From Reutealis trisperma (taxonomy: Eukaryota; Streptophyta; Magnoliopsida; Malpighiales; Euphorbiaceae), in the NCBI GenBank assembly GCA_947687605.1, contig CANTUT010000019.1:13081501-13145500 (forward strand): DNA of 64,000 bases, given 5' to 3'. How positions within the stretch are numbered: position 1 is the stretch's first letter; the number at the start of each line of letters is the position of its first letter. This document shows positions 36,978 to 51,563 of the stretch, piece after piece. A program made the translations under genes and the position numbers. The notes beneath the pieces were generated by a model. It worked only from the letters and a program-made list of their open reading frames with translations. It was not told the origin of the DNA and did not search any database.

Positions 36978-39900
36978 CTAAGGCGGAGGATCGCCTGGAG
37001 GAACTACTATTGTGGAAGACGGCAGAGGCTGGCCATTCATAGGATCTGGCTGAATGATAAAAAAAAGTTTGGCTTGTGCAAGATCTGTCCCAACGGGGAG
37101 TCCTTCGTCTACGGCCCTTTCACCCCTGCTAGAAACTTCGGGGATAGGAGACGAAACGAGAGCATCCTTATCCCAAGTTGGGAAGTCTTCAGGTCATAAT
37201 AAACCTTCATCCCCCTCAGGAAGAGGATCTTGGAAATCTGAAAGGTCTAGTACCGGAGGCTCTTTAGCAGCATCCAATTCAGATACCACTTGCAGCACAC
37301 CAGGAAAATGCTCCGCTGCATTGCGGAGAGCATTGTTATAGTATTCGGCTGCTGCTTTGTAGGTGTGGTATGTGATGATGTCGTCAAAGTTCTTAGACTA
37401 CATGAAGTCCCTCATAGCCCTTCGCCGACCTTCTTCGGCCTTGTTAGCCTTCTCAAGTGCAACTTGAGCCCGAGTAGTGGCTTATGTGTATCCGAACTCT
37501 GAGACTCGAAGTTCCTGTTGAGTCTTCTTCAAGAGATCTCGAAGACTGGGAACCTCTTCGGCCTCTCGGGCAAGCTCTTTATTAGCACTTTTCAACTTGT
37601 CCAGTTGCGCACTGAGATCGGCAATGACTTTGTCCTTAGCTGCCATTGCCTCAATTAAGGCACTAACCTCTCTTTCGGCCTTCGAACGAGCCTCTTCATG
37701 AGCCCTAGATTGCTCCACGGCTTCCTCAGTCTTCGCCTTCGCGGAGACCAACTCTTCCTCTAATCGGGAGCACAATCCCAGTCTTTCCTCCGCCGCTCGC
37801 CCGGTGTCTTCATAGTGATCCCTCAGAAGACCAAAATCGGTCCTCAAAATTTTGGAATCTAGAAGCGCCTACAACAAACAAGCAACAGTAATTATACAAT
37901 GTGGCAAATGGTCATAGCCCAAGTCGGAATGAATTTACCTTCTCCAGCAGAGTCTCCTGCTTGGCAAGAATATCCTCCATAGACCCAAAGAGAGGCCTAG
38001 GGGCCGGACGCAGAAAGGGCACGGGGGCCAAGACAGCAGCAGTTGAAGCAAAGGAAGAAGGAGGACCGGCAGATGCCTCGACTTCTCCAAGCGGAGGGGA
38101 GTCCACTACTACAATCTCTGCTGGCCCTTCGACTTGTGGCCTCTTACTTGGTGGAGGAGCCTCCATCATTATCCCCTACGAAGGGGCTGATACTCCTGCC
38201 TCCACCCCAGGTGAAGGGGTCCCTGAAGCATAGTGGACCTCCGGCACAGTGGTGGTGGTTGAAGCTACCGCCAGGGGCCTTTTGCGGCAAAGAAACTCCC
38301 CCACTGTCAGTTTTTTCTTAGGAGGATGAAGGAAGGAGACACCCTCGGTAGCAACAATGGCCCCTGATATGACCCCGGACGAAGTAACAGTTGAAGGAAA
38401 TGCTTCGTCGATCGCAGCAACAGCAGCCCTCTGTTCAGCCTCCAACAAAGCAGCAACAGAAGGAAATGCTTCGTTAGCTTTAGAGGGACTCATGCTAACC
38501 GCCAAAGAAGCCTCAAGAGAAGGCTCCTGAATAGTGGCGTCCGCTTCACCCACAGGAACTGCAAGATAAAAAGCAAAAACATTCGCAAATTCAAATCAGC
38601 AAATAAAGGCACAGAAAGAAGTAAATAATAACAAGAAGGCAAGAAGTTATCTCTGTCTCTGGAAACGAATGCCTCTCCTTCGGCCGCAGTATTAACTGGG
38701 GAGGGATAAAGCCTCTTGAGGGCTACCAGGTCAGGATATGAAATCCTTGCTCCTCAACATACTTTTCCCAAGCCTTGACCTCCTCGACACTAGGAGATCT
38801 CCCAGGCACAACCTCCTTAGACCATCTCAGATATGTCCCTTGGATGACACGAGGGTCCTTATAGGATGAAGGTGATGGGGGAGAAGGAAAGTTACCTGCC
38901 CCAGCTTCAGCCCCAGGGGCACTCAAGTCATCCACCAGGTTCTTCAGACAAGCCTCAAACTCAGCATCAGGAACGTCTGTCAGAGCCTTCTCTAGGTCCG
39001 CTAGCTGCTCCGCCCCCCGAGAAGAGTGAGCAATTACATCAAGGACATTGGGTACTGGAGGCCCTTTCACTTTCAGCTTAGGCGGATGAGGTGCGGACAC
39101 TCCTTTCCCCTTATCACCAACGGGAGGAGGCGGAGGTGGAGAAACAGAAACCCCAGTGAGCCCAAGGATTGAGATACCCCTCTGAGGAGCAGGCCTTACA
39201 GCAACTGGTGCAGCTTGAAGCGGAGGAGTACCTCTCTGCACAACAGAAATAGAGCGATCAGAAGCCTTAACAAGTCATCTTCAAACAATTCGAATGGACT
39301 TCGTACTGGCCACACTCACCTGGGCCCCTTCTAATCTAGCAACCGGACTAGACCCGGCAGGAACGGGCTTCATCGGTTTATCCTTGCGAGGCTTCGCCGA
39401 TGAGGACTGGAGGTCAGAGGAGGTGCGCAAACAAAGCCTCCCCGTTTAGAGGTCGAGGATGGGAAGCTCAGCCTCCTCACTGAAGGGTCTTGGAGAAACC
39501 CCTTCTGTCTCCTTCATTATATCCTGGTAATGTCTAGGATCTTTGGCCTCCACTACAATCAAAATAGCAAATGCAACACCAAAGGGGTTAATACCCCACC
39601 ATCAATTAAAGCTATAGCAAATGAGAAGAAGAATTACCTCTTATATCTTTCAGCAAGAGTTTGGGAGTAGGAAGGCCATGCTCATCCTCCGCATAGAATG
39701 AGGCCATCATCTTCTTAGAGTTATAGACAAAACCCTGATAGACCAAAGTCCTGAGGCTCACCTTCTCCTCAGAAGATAGCATCTCGCGCCACTCAATTAG
39801 GCCTTCAGTAGGACACAGGAAATGACCGGGAAAACCAAATCGAGGAGACTTATCGCCGAGGCCATCAGTGACCTCTATCAACTCGAACTTGCCCCTCCAG

Positions 39901-40423
39901 TCCTTCACGTTGTTCTCTTTCCTGAAGAAAATACTTTGGCGCGGCCTGGCAGAAGTCATATAAACCACTAGTGACCTCTATGCGCTCTGGATCCTGTAAA
40001 AGCATTGAAATAGGCAAGCAGAGGGACGAATGCCATGTGCAAAGCTCAAAACCTCAAAGAGGTGCATGTCCCTTATAGAGTTCGGGGTAAGCATCATTGG
40101 ATTCACTCTGAAGTAGTTAAAGCACTCAACTTTGAACTTCGTAGGAGGAAAAAGAAGACCAGCCTCCAGTTGGTGGTAGAAAACAACGTAATGCCGGTTG
40201 TCTTTAGGCAGAGCAGCTTTAGGGTTACTGGAATAAACCCTCTCATGAGCCTCAGCCCGGCAGAACAGAAATTGAGTGCACCTTCCAAGTTCTGGCTGAA
40301 GGCCAAAAACTCAGCTGCTTTTCCAATTGGGGCTATCTCCCCCCATTCCTCCTCCAATGTCTTTTGGTACTGGGAGGAGCTTACTTGGTCCCTTCGAGGG
40401 ATGTTCTCTTTTCTGGGTGCCAT
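36978..40423 (-). pseudogene. Antisense accessory gene of the Gypsy element (putative gypsy-type transposase-like family), decayed
   Basis: Minus-strand coding blocks follow in order. 40423 onward starts MAPRKENIPRRDQ; after a frame change it reads FKVECFNYFRVNPMMLTPNS. 39968-39642 contains SARPRQSIFFRKENNVKDW. These two together resemble the plant domain called Transposase_28 or putative gypsy-type transposon protein. A donor-like GAG|GTAATT and an acceptor TGTAG|TGGAGGCC suggest introns. Further blocks are 39241-38723 (ends KAWEKYVEEQGFHILTW), 38553-38176 (low complexity) and 38169-37934. Then 37869-36978 has a long heptad-rich coiled coil (LEEELVSAKAKTEEAVEQSR) and an acidic tail. In-frame stops at 37482, near 37396 and near 37198, plus frameshifts, show decay. 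Function in Tat elements is unknown. Confidence 0.75.
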
Positions 40424-41043
40424 TAGAATTAAAGAAGAAGATGGAAGGAAGTACTAAAGATCAAGACGTAAGAAAACTGTGGAGATCAGGAGATTCGAGA
40501 AAATGAGTAGGAGTCCCAAAAATGAGAAGGCAAAGGAGTATATATACTGAGAGCCTCCTCGATAACCGTCACAGCAATAAGTGGGGGCATTAAATGGACG
40601 TTCAAAATTCAAAATCCATGGAAAACTTAACCATCTGTTGAGACACGTGGAAGAATGGGGAGAATGAGGAGACGTGCATTCAATGCGTATTCTCACATTC
40701 AATGCTTATTCTTATCAGTCGTGCATGCATTGAATGACTGCGTGATCTTCCATCTATCCTACGAAGGCTGCCTAGAATACAGACAGTCCCTAGCCCCTCA
40801 AATCTCTTCGTTCAGCCGAAAGTTACCCTTTGGGAAGACGAATTAAATGTTCGAATCAGGCGAAGCCCCCCGGCGAAGCGAAAGCCTCTTCTAAGAGCTA
40901 CACACCGCAGATAAAGAAATGAAAAGACCTCTTCGCTATCCAACACAGAGGTAGTTCTCTTAGGCCAGAAGACCCCTGAAAGATAACGGTACAAGGACGC
41001 GAAGCTGTTTTACTAAGGTTTGATTCTTTGCCCTCTCCTTAAT

Positions 41044-41059
41044 AAAACAGGGGGGGCCC
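41044..41059 (+). other. Polypurine tract of the Gypsy element
   Basis: AAAACAGGGGGGGCCC immediately precedes the 3' LTR, the expected place for plus-strand priming. Confidence 0.8.
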
Positions 41060-41698
41060 TGATGAGGGATAAGTGTGACTCTCAAGAGAGACTTGGACTC
41101 TCCTGTATCCAAGGCCCATTATGAGGCCTCCAGGGACTATAAGAAAGAGAAAAAAGCCCATTGGCCAAGTCCTCGAGTGACTCAAGTCCAAAGGCTTCCA
41201 GACAAGCTGCTACTCCCCTCTTTTGGCAAATGACTTGTTGAACAAGCAATGGCCGAAGCCCTCTGAGGACGTGTCCAATCATCTAGCAGAAGGACCAGTC
41301 CTCAGACAGTCCACACTATGTCCTGACACCCCTCTTACTAAACATCCCAAAGGATGGGACAGAGGACATGCACCTGCCACCAACTCTCACCAACTAGCAT
41401 GGCTAAATGACAGAGGACATCCCTTCTCAGAAAGAGGTGTCAGACATATCTAACCCGAAACTATACAAAAGGGAAAGAAAAGCCTAGGCACAGTTAGTTG
41501 GAATTCTACATTCTCTCACCCCCTTTCTCTCACTAAAAATACTCTGAATTGAGTGCTGACTTGATCGTCGGAGGGTCTTAGCCAGGCAAAAGGCCTGGCT
41601 CCTCCTTGATCCTTTTTCTTCTCCTTCGCAGGTATCAGGCTCCAGGCCCAAAAGAGGAGATCCAGCCCATTCCCTTTCATATTGATCAAGCCTGATCA
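41060..41698 (+). repeat. 3' LTR of the Gypsy element
   Basis: 639 bp, same ends as 31465-32103. Substitutions between the two LTRs are mostly transitions, as expected for methylated, silenced copies. Confidence 0.95.
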
Positions 41699-41735
41699 TC
41701 ACCGTTGAACTAAATTCGTTTAAATTTATCAATAA

Positions 41736-41822
<87 letters not shown>

Positions 41823-41868
41823 TATTTCACTATTGAACTAAATTCGTTTAAATTTATCAATAACCATT
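41699..41868. repeat. Duplicated CACTA interior unit with (TA)n between copies
   Basis: ATTGAACTAAATTCGTTTAA followed by ATTTATCAATAACCAT occurs at about 41704-41738 and again at 41832-41866. (TA)n (41739-41820) and AGTATTTCAC lie between. The Gypsy element inserted into the first AGTATTTCACT. This pre-existing duplication explains why similar sequence flanks the microsatellite. Confidence 0.8.
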
Positions 41869-43009
<1,141 letters not shown>

Positions 43010-43363
43010 ATTTTGGTCATTGTTAATATTTTATGACAAATTTATTTTGTCACAATATCTTATTTTATCACTAGAAAATTTATTATATGGTGATAAAATA
43101 CTATTTTTTTTGTGATAAAATATTTTCTTGTTTTGACAAATAATTTATCACAACAAATTAGTATATGTGACAATTTCACTCTGTCACAATATGTTTTATT
43201 TTATCGTGAAAAAATCTTAATTTGTCACAATAAACTTATTAAGACAAGCTTATTGTTACCAACACGGTGACAAGCTAAATTTGTCACAAAAAATGTAGTT
43301 TGACAAAATTAGCTTTTATTGTGACAAATTAATTTGTTGCAACAAGTTGATTTTCTTGTAGTG
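43010..43363. repeat. Right sub-terminal GTGACAAA repeats of the CACTA element
   Basis: Dense TTGTCACAA, TGTGACAA and TGGTGATAAAA words in both orientations up to the terminal CTTGTAGTG, mirroring the left end. Confidence 0.8.
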
Positions 43364-43366
43364 AAT

Positions 43367-45150
43367 TCTTAATTGTTCCCATTTGTTATTAGATTTATAT
43401 ACTATTTTTTTCATGTCTAGGTGCCAACCACTCTCTCATTTAGGACAAAGCAATAGATATTATTGTAGATCGTAGTAGCTATAATAATGCTTAACTCTGT
43501 ATATGTGTTTTAAATGTACTTGAACCACGATCTTTCATTCTAAAGGGATATTCAAATTGTTTTCTTTTACCTAAATGCCTATTACATTTTCTTTTGTCGG
43601 TTTATTGTATTGTCAATGTTGTTGTATGTTTCTGTTTTTAATCTATATGTTCAGATTATCATATGATTTATAATTATTAATCTTTTTGAAAACTTTAGCA
43701 TATTAATTATTTTCTAGAATTTTCATTAGTTTAGACATAACATTTTCGCATAATTAAACATTTAATATTATACTCATTATATTTAGTTCATTAGCACTGT
43801 CATAAAAGTACAGTTGAACATAGTGCGCAGTCCTATCAAGTGATACTAATTAAGGTAGGTCGTGGTATAATTAATATTATTGATTCCTTTTTTTTATTTT
43901 ATTTTTTTATCAAAAGAGAGATTTTGTATTGTTTGGCTTTGTGCCTTTTTTATCCTCTTTGATTTATTTTTTCCTACTTAGAATTTATATGAAATCAATA
44001 TCTTTAAACATTTAGTCTTTCATAGTTTGCATCAAATTAAAATGTAATATTAGTATTTAATAACTTAAACAAACCTTTATTATTCTCATTTAATAGATAA
44101 TCAAAATAAGATAGTTATCCGAATTAATTAATATTACTTTTTTCTTTATCAATGCCTTTAATGAATTAAAAAAATTATTTTTTTTTATAATTATTTAATT
44201 TAGATAATTATTAATTTGTATTTTTTACTTAATTTATAATATTTGAATTGTAAATATAAAATTAAAATCACTTTATGATGGAAGGAAAAAATGAAAAGAT
44301 ATAATAAATTTGGACTCCTTAGCGAAAATGATATATGGAGCACATCTTTCATATATTTATATATACTATAGATATTATAGATATAGATTATAGATTATAG
44401 ATTAATTATTAATTGGTAACATAATAATGAATAAGCATATATGCATATTCGTAACATATATATGCATATATTATGTTATAAATATCACATATTATGTATT
44501 CGTAAATAATAAAATAGTTGTATTAAAATTTTATCCTAAAAAAATAGTATATTATTTATATAAAAATAATTATTAAAATTATTAATTTATTAATTATTAA
44601 ATTACTAAATTAACTCCTATCTATAAGTAGTTAGATAAAAATCAATAAGAATATCTTAGTAAATATGCTTATTCCCCTTCATTCCATACATTTATATATA
44701 GTATAAATACGAAAATCTTCACAAAAGGAAAATAGAGAAGTATAATTCATATACACACACAAAAATCGTATCTCATGTTAATTTTAAATGTACTTTTGAC
44801 TTGCAAACTTTCTTCTTGCTTTAGAGCTAATATGTTTTGAGGAGCATATTAGACTGCACTTACATTTCTTTTATCATAAAGATAGAAGAAAAACTGGTAG
44901 ACTTTATTCATTGGTACACGACAGAGAATATCGTACTTACAACCCATATCTTTGTGTAACATTCTCTATAAAATTGTTGCAAAGGTGTTTGTTAATAGGA
45001 TGAAGTAGGTTCTTCCATCTATAATTTTGGATACCTAAAGTGCATTTGTAGTAGGCAAATTAATTACTGATAATGTTGTGAAGAAGCAAAACGCATAGAA
45101 GAAGGATTAAAGTCTTACCATGCAACTGTGCACATAGAAACTTGAGCTAC
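43367..45150. other. Intergenic region
   Basis: AT-rich. No gene, RNA or complete transposon is supported. A short TATAGATTATAGAT repeat lies near 44370-44405. Confidence 0.45.
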
Positions 45151-45159
45151 CGTAGTTAG

Positions 45160-46329
45160 TTTGGTCCAACAGAATTAGTTAATTTAAGTAACCAGTTAAG
45201 TTTAGTAGTTTAGCTAACTCAGCATTAGTTAGTTAGTTATTTCTCTTTCTTCTTCACGTGTTCTTGATGTATATAAAGCTATAATTGTGTACAGTACTAG
45301 TCGATCTTTGTATCTTCCGTGGATTTGATGCAACAATCTCTCAGTTGCCTGGATTCTCATATCTGTTTCATCTCCAATAGCTTCTACTGTGCTTTACATG
45401 GAGGAAGCAGCTTAAATTTGGGAAAAACTCAATTAGAGGTTTTCTCAACTTGATGATTCAAGGATATGTCACTTGCAACAACTTCTCAGTAATGTTACTC
45501 AAGGAACAAAATCAGTAGATTCATACTTTACAGAGCTTAATGGAATCTGGGAAGAGTTGAGGAATTTTAGACCTCTTCCACATTGCTCTTGTGGAAATTG
45601 CAATCAAGAAGGTGAAGTCATAATCCAGAAAATCCGAACCACAAAAAATCTTGCCGATATATTGACAAAAGTAGTTACAGCTATCAAGTTCTAACACTGT
45701 TTAGACTTGATTAATGTTATCAGAAATTGAAATTTGGCGCTTCAAAAAGCATTAGAAGACACTATTGAAGATTGATAAAATTTGGTTGGGATTTGAAAAT
45801 TCGCCAATGTGGAGATTTGTTGACTTTTAGGCCATTTTGGCTAAATTTCCTAATCCGATGTGGGAAACAAGAAGCTTATTTGGGTTATAAAAGAGAGCTT
45901 CCATTTCCTTTATTATCATCCCAAAATTGCCTCATCTCCTATATTTAGGCAATTTTATTTTCTCTCACTCTTTTGTAATATTTCTTTAATTAGTAAAATA
46001 TTATTTTGGTAGTGTCTGAGGACGTAGGCAAAATTAGCCGAACCTCATTAAATTTCTGGTGTTCTCTTTATGTTATTTTATGTCTATTTAATAGCTATTA
46101 TCGGATATAGTTGTTGTAAATTATTGTGCTATTAAAATTACTTGTCTTGATAAAATTCTGTCTAAAAAGTGTGGTTTTTAAGTGGGATCATTATGACCCT
46201 ACCATTCTTTCCTGAGAATATGTCTTGAGGTGATTTTTAGTATAATCGTTTTCACTCTAATTACCTGAATAATAGTTATCAAGGTGAATTCTGTTATTAT
46301 TGGTGAAAATTAACCCGAATTTCACAACA
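45160..46329 (+). mobile_element. Copia deletion derivative, Copia-3
   Basis: The 3' LTR is 45818-46329: it begins TGTTGACTTTTAGG after a purine-rich CCAATGTGGAGAT and ends TTTCACAACA, with GGGTTATAAAAGAG inside. Upstream, the gag and RNase H fragments at 45473-45694 are fused. A stretch at 45160-45345 with TTAGTTAGTTAG and GATGTATATAAAGC resembles another Copia LTR, but it does not match 45818-46329. The remnant is therefore either composite or truncated at the left. Lineage differs from Copia-1 and Copia-2. Confidence 0.7.
45473..45694 (+). pseudogene. Copia-3 gag fragment fused to RNase H tail
   Basis: A 73-residue open frame. Residues 1-47 match the gag of Tork-like plant Copia elements (QGTKSVDSYFTELNGIWEEL, then LPHCSCGNC); residues 50-73 match the end of RNase H (IQKIRTTKNLADILTKVV). 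Everything between, about 4 kb in a full element, is missing. The frame is open only because the deletion happened to join in phase; no function is expected. Confidence 0.75.
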
Positions 46330-47440
<1,111 letters not shown>

Positions 47441-47522
47441 AGTTTAAACTTGTAATCATCCCCAAGTTATAGACTATGTAATACTATTTTTAAAGTTTCT
47501 TTCACAGCAGGCATTCTTCCTC

Positions 47523-49185
47523 TTATAAGAACAGAGCAGGATTAAGTGTCATCAACAAATTCTCATCATGATCATCTTTTATCCATTTCAGCTCAAAATC
47601 TAAATTCAGGATTTCTTTTTCTCCAGTCTCTGAAAAGAACTGAGCAGGAATTGATTCCGTCATCTTGTATGCTAATATAGTAGAATCATCATCACCAACA
47701 TTACTTTTCCCTCCATCAGTAGTCATTTCAATCATTGAACGCGTACACCTAGTTACCTCACCTTCATTCTGAAATTATGAATTTAAATCAGTTTCAATTC
47801 TATCAGTTTAAATCAATTCAAATTTCAATGAAATTCATGAGTCTGAAATTATTACCAATTCGACTAACTTCCCTTTTGTTAGTTTATCCCTGCAAACGTC
47901 GACCATATCTTTGTTCTGAAAATGAATAGCAGTAAGAATAGCTGATGCTGCCAGGACCGAGGATCTGAATTCGGTAAAGTATATGTCTGAAATTTAAAAA
48001 AAAAATAACAAATATCAAATAAGGCTGTTTGGTTGCTGAGAGAATTCAGACTAATGAAAAACAGAAGAGAAAGGATTATTAATATAATTACCTCCTTGAG
48101 CTTGAATAATGATCTCACTTATTCGTCTAAATGTCAAACCTCGGAATAAGGCCAAAGACATAAAGTAACGAACAAAGCAGAAAGCATTCACAGAACACAT
48201 CTTCCACTGAAGTCCATAAAGAATCTCGTACTCGATCTCCAGTATCAGTCTGTTATCAAAATCCTTAAGCAAAAATTATTTAACAGTGAGACCCAGAGAC
48301 AGAAATGCAAGAAAAAAAAATGCAAATTAAAGATAGTTATACCAGAAAAATATCGTAGGTAGGCTTCACTTTTCTCATCTTCCAAGCAAGGGACAAGCAA
48401 CAGATAGATAGAATCAGGGCACGATAGTTAAGATCCTTGTCTCCAATAATCTAATAATAACCCATTAAAGATTAATTTAGTACAGAGTAAACTAAAATGT
48501 ACCAAAAAAAAAAAAAGTTGCAGGAAATGCAATTTTCAATGTACCGGAAGTGGATTCCTTGAAATGAAACGATCAAAGTATTCGACAGCAAGGTATGGTA
48601 TATAGGCATCAAATTTCTCGTTCTCAGACCTTGAATGCTGTAACACATCACATTCAATTTTAAGTTTCAGAATTAATGTATACCATAAAATACAAGAAAA
48701 TGACACTTTCATCTATTTTCTCAGGGACAGAACAAGAATCAACCTTTTCAATGACCAATGTACATTTTAGGTTATCAAATAGAAAGCTACAATTTTCATC
48801 TATCACAAGATAAGCACACTAAGAAATAATAGTTAAAGATTCTAGAAAAGGGGAAATACGATCAAGAAATCTTACTTTCTTCCCTTTTTTTTTTTTTTAA
48901 TTTTTCTTTAATTTTCTGGACAACCAAACAGTGTTATAGTATTCAATTCCAGGAACGAAAACCCAAATGAAAATTTTTATTCTACTTCCAAAGAAACAGA
49001 AAGCTAAAAGAAGAAAGAAGACTTACTTTGCAGATCAAGCGCACAACATGATCTCGAAGAATTTGGAAGTGTTTCTTTTTAAAGATTTCAGCATTTCTGG
49101 ACTCAGATTCCTCTTGGAAGTAACGTTTTACTGCTTGCTTTTCACGAGTGTCTAAGGGTTTAGCTGGGTAGAAGCCTGTATCCAT
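47523..49185 (-). CDS. Cyclin D6-like protein, copy B (intact)
   Basis: Six exons on the minus strand, all GT-AG: 49185-49027, 48637-48545, 48450-48343, 48263-48092, 47986-47856 and 47768-47523, giving 302 residues, the length of Arabidopsis CYCD6;1. The cyclin box spans exons 1-4: ILRDHVVRLIC, YIPYLAVEYFDRFIS, CCLSLAWKMRK and EIEYEILYGLQWKMCSVNAF. The C-terminal fold has SSVLAASAILTAI, and the tail ends LNPALFL. No LxCxE retinoblastoma-binding motif is seen near the N-terminus, as is common for CYCD6. D-cyclins partner CDKs at G1/S; CYCD6;1 acts in formative root divisions, but that role here is inference. The ATG at 49185 is chosen because an upstream frame extension lacks ATG. Copy A at 10.75-12.68 kb is a frameshifted paralogue. 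Confidence 0.85.
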
Positions 49186-49359
49186 TTTCAATTTGGGTTT
49201 TGTATGTATGTTCTGTTTGCGTGAGATAATGGAAAGAAAATAAAGGAAAGGAAAAGAAAAGAAAAGAAAGAGAGAAGAAAATGATGAGAGAGATTTGCTT
49301 TTCTTCTGTTTCTATGTTTATGAATGAAAATTGCTACAGAGAAAAAATTTAAAGGCGGC

Positions 49360-49640
49360 TCTGTGATTTATATAAGCTCTCACACCCACTCTCTCTCTAT
49401 ATATATATATCTCTCTCGTTTTCTCTCTAGGTAATTCCAGTGTTCGTTGAGAGCAGGTGGTAATGCATAACGGCTTCCTAAGTTGCTCTTTCATACGGTT
49501 ATTTCTCAAATCACTCTCTACGGTTTGGTCCGGTTATAAGTTACATATTGCCACGTCTCCTCAAGTTATTATTACATTATGGTTGGGAATTTGCCAACTC
49601 AGCAAAAATATAACAGAAAGCTCCATTTAAAAAGTAAATT
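49360..49640 (-). promoter_or_regulatory. Promoter of cyclin copy B
   Basis: Minus-strand TTATATAAAT (49375-49366) lies about 180 bp before the ATG, then CT and TA repeats. Upstream blocks shared with copy A are TGCATTACCACCTGC (A has TGCATAACC), CCGTAGAGAG, ACGTGGCAATAT and GGCAAATTCCCAACC. Similarity fades beyond about 49640. Confidence 0.6.
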
Positions 49641-50600
49641 AAATTTATATCTGTTAGACCATTCACAATAATCACTCTTATTTTAATCTTTATTATATTA
49701 TAAACTATTCATCTCTTTATTTTAAGAATATAAATAAGTCAAACCGATCGTGAGCGGTTTGTTGTTCTATTCAATACAAACTTTTTGACGTTCATTTGTT
49801 TAATGTATTTTTTAATAAAATCTTAATTTTTTATCAGTAAATTAGTTACACAACATTATTCATTATTTAATTTGTTGGATTGTTTTTTGGTATTGCCTAT
49901 TTTCTTCTTATGTCTGTTTGAAGACTTGGGTTCACATAGTTACCATGAAACCTACAGTCACTCTTAACATTTCACTATAGTTTTATTCTTTTGAAGAAAC
50001 CTACAACTACCGGTTACCATATCACTTGCTTGCCCTTTTTTTTTTTTTTTTTTATCCATGTGTCATTTATTCATTTGTCAAAAGTTTTCCCCTTAGAGAT
50101 TCTCGTGCGTAATATGTATGATACAAAAGGTTAAGGAAGATACTTTCATTATAGAACAAGCGTTAGATGAAGTACATTATTATATATGTATAAATCACAG
50201 AGGGTAGCAAAGAGAGATGAGTGCAGAACTACAGGCATAACATGTATCAGCCTTCTCTGCATTCCACTAGCCTTTCCAAGAAACTGGCTTTAGGACATCA
50301 TGTTTGAGGAAAGGGAATCCAAGCACAAGGAGCTGATATGCTGTAATAAAAAGAGAAAAATAAAATAAAATAAATAAGCTCTGTAGATTTGAATATATTA
50401 CAGAAGAAAAAAATTAAAATTTGACTGCATTAGTTGAATAAAAACAATTGATATATTATTATGAAGGCTTACTGCTGCTAGTTAGGTATTCTATCCAACA
50501 GTTCCTTTTTCAATGGTACTGAGAGCAACATAGGGGCAAGAGAAGATGCATTAGCATCGCATTAGCTTCAGATCATTCCATTGGAAAAGAAGCAACCTTT
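49641..50600. other. Intergenic region downstream of CNL-1
   Basis: No gene is supported. A poly-T run lies near 50036-50054. The right part may hold the worn 3' end of the CNL-1 locus. Confidence 0.4.
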
Positions 50601-50617
50601 CAAAACTTTTTCCACTT

Positions 50618-51540
50618 CTAGTGCTCTTCAGTTCTAGCAACCAAACTCAAACTAAATGACCATGTGAGAGTGAGTTGAATAGTGAAGACAAAACAGTTTG
50701 TCATAGTTGTGGGCTTCTTGTTCTTTTTCCATTGCCATATCAGCTCATCCATATCTTGACAATCAGTAACAGAAATCTCTTCCAAGTTTTGAAGGTTTGA
50801 CAGCAAGCCAGGAGGAACAACTTCGTCACACATGGACACTCTTCCCATACATAAAATCTATTAAGGAGGAAAAGGTACAGTGAGGTGGTGACAATTGTTT
50901 TGTTGCTAGCAACGGTGTGCAGCCCCTCTATTCAATAAGAAACGTGAGTTCATATAAACAGTAGAAATAACTTCAAGGGTTTGAAATTTAGAGGGGGATG
51001 AGAACAATGAAAATAAAGCATCCTGTTCAACTTTAAAAATTATTTTTAGCTTGTACTGAATAGAATTCAAATTTGCAAATAAACTCTCTGAGCTGAATAG
51101 CTAAAAAACTAAAAATCCAACAAGAGTAAACAATTCAAAAATAGATTAAGATACACTGCCAAACAGTTCTTAAATCATGTTAACAATGGATAGTACCCGT
51201 GCTTCCAGCGCTTTAATCAACAATCCACCCCAGTCAACAATTTATGTAGGCAATTAACTTAATGCCTTCAAATTATTTTTCTTTCAGTATAGAGCTTTTC
51301 CATCCCATCAAGTGCACGATGGAAAATAACTTCAGCACTTTTAGACTGTAAACTTCTTCCAACATGGTAATGTTCCGTTTGCAGCACTCTAATGTCTTCT
51401 GGGAATGGGAGCAGGAACATCTTCCCTTCCGCCCATGCTGCAATTACAGAAACATACTTCTTGACAAAACTGAGCTAATTCCTAGCCATTTGTCCAAAAT
51501 TGCAATCTTCGTTGTCTCCAACACAAAAGATTGTTTTTTG
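50618..51540 (-). pseudogene. Decayed LRR region of CNL-1
   Basis: Minus-strand pieces match the C-terminal LRRs of CNL-2 but in changing frames. About 51430-51300 contains a worn REDVPAPIP block. About 51030-50950 reads ALFSLFSSPSKFQTLEVI. About 50880-50700 reads VPPGLLSNLQNLEEISVTDC, matching FPPGLSSNLQNLEELFVHYC in CNL-2. Several stops and shifts separate them. They show that CNL-1 once carried the full LRR and lost the second half. Confidence 0.75.
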
Positions 51541-51563
51541 CTTAGCTACTCACTCTCAATGAC

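Larger units (their letters stand above)
31465..41698 (+). mobile_element. Tat-like Gypsy (Ty3) retrotransposon with internal deletion and antisense gene
   Basis: A 10,234-bp element. LTRs at 31465-32103 and 41060-41698 are each 639 bp, begin TGATGAGGGATAA and end GCCTGATCA; by eye about 35-40 bases differ. Flanks are TCACT and TCACC, a one-base-changed target duplication; the neighbouring repeat unit at 41827-41831 shows the original TCACT. A primer site (32107-32124) and polypurine tract (41044-41059) sit in the right places. Gag-pol is truncated: reverse transcriptase runs straight into integrase. Downstream are a 66-bp tandem array and a decayed gene on the opposite strand. A long pol-to-LTR spacer with an antisense gene is a known trait of the Tat lineage. 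Confidence 0.94.
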
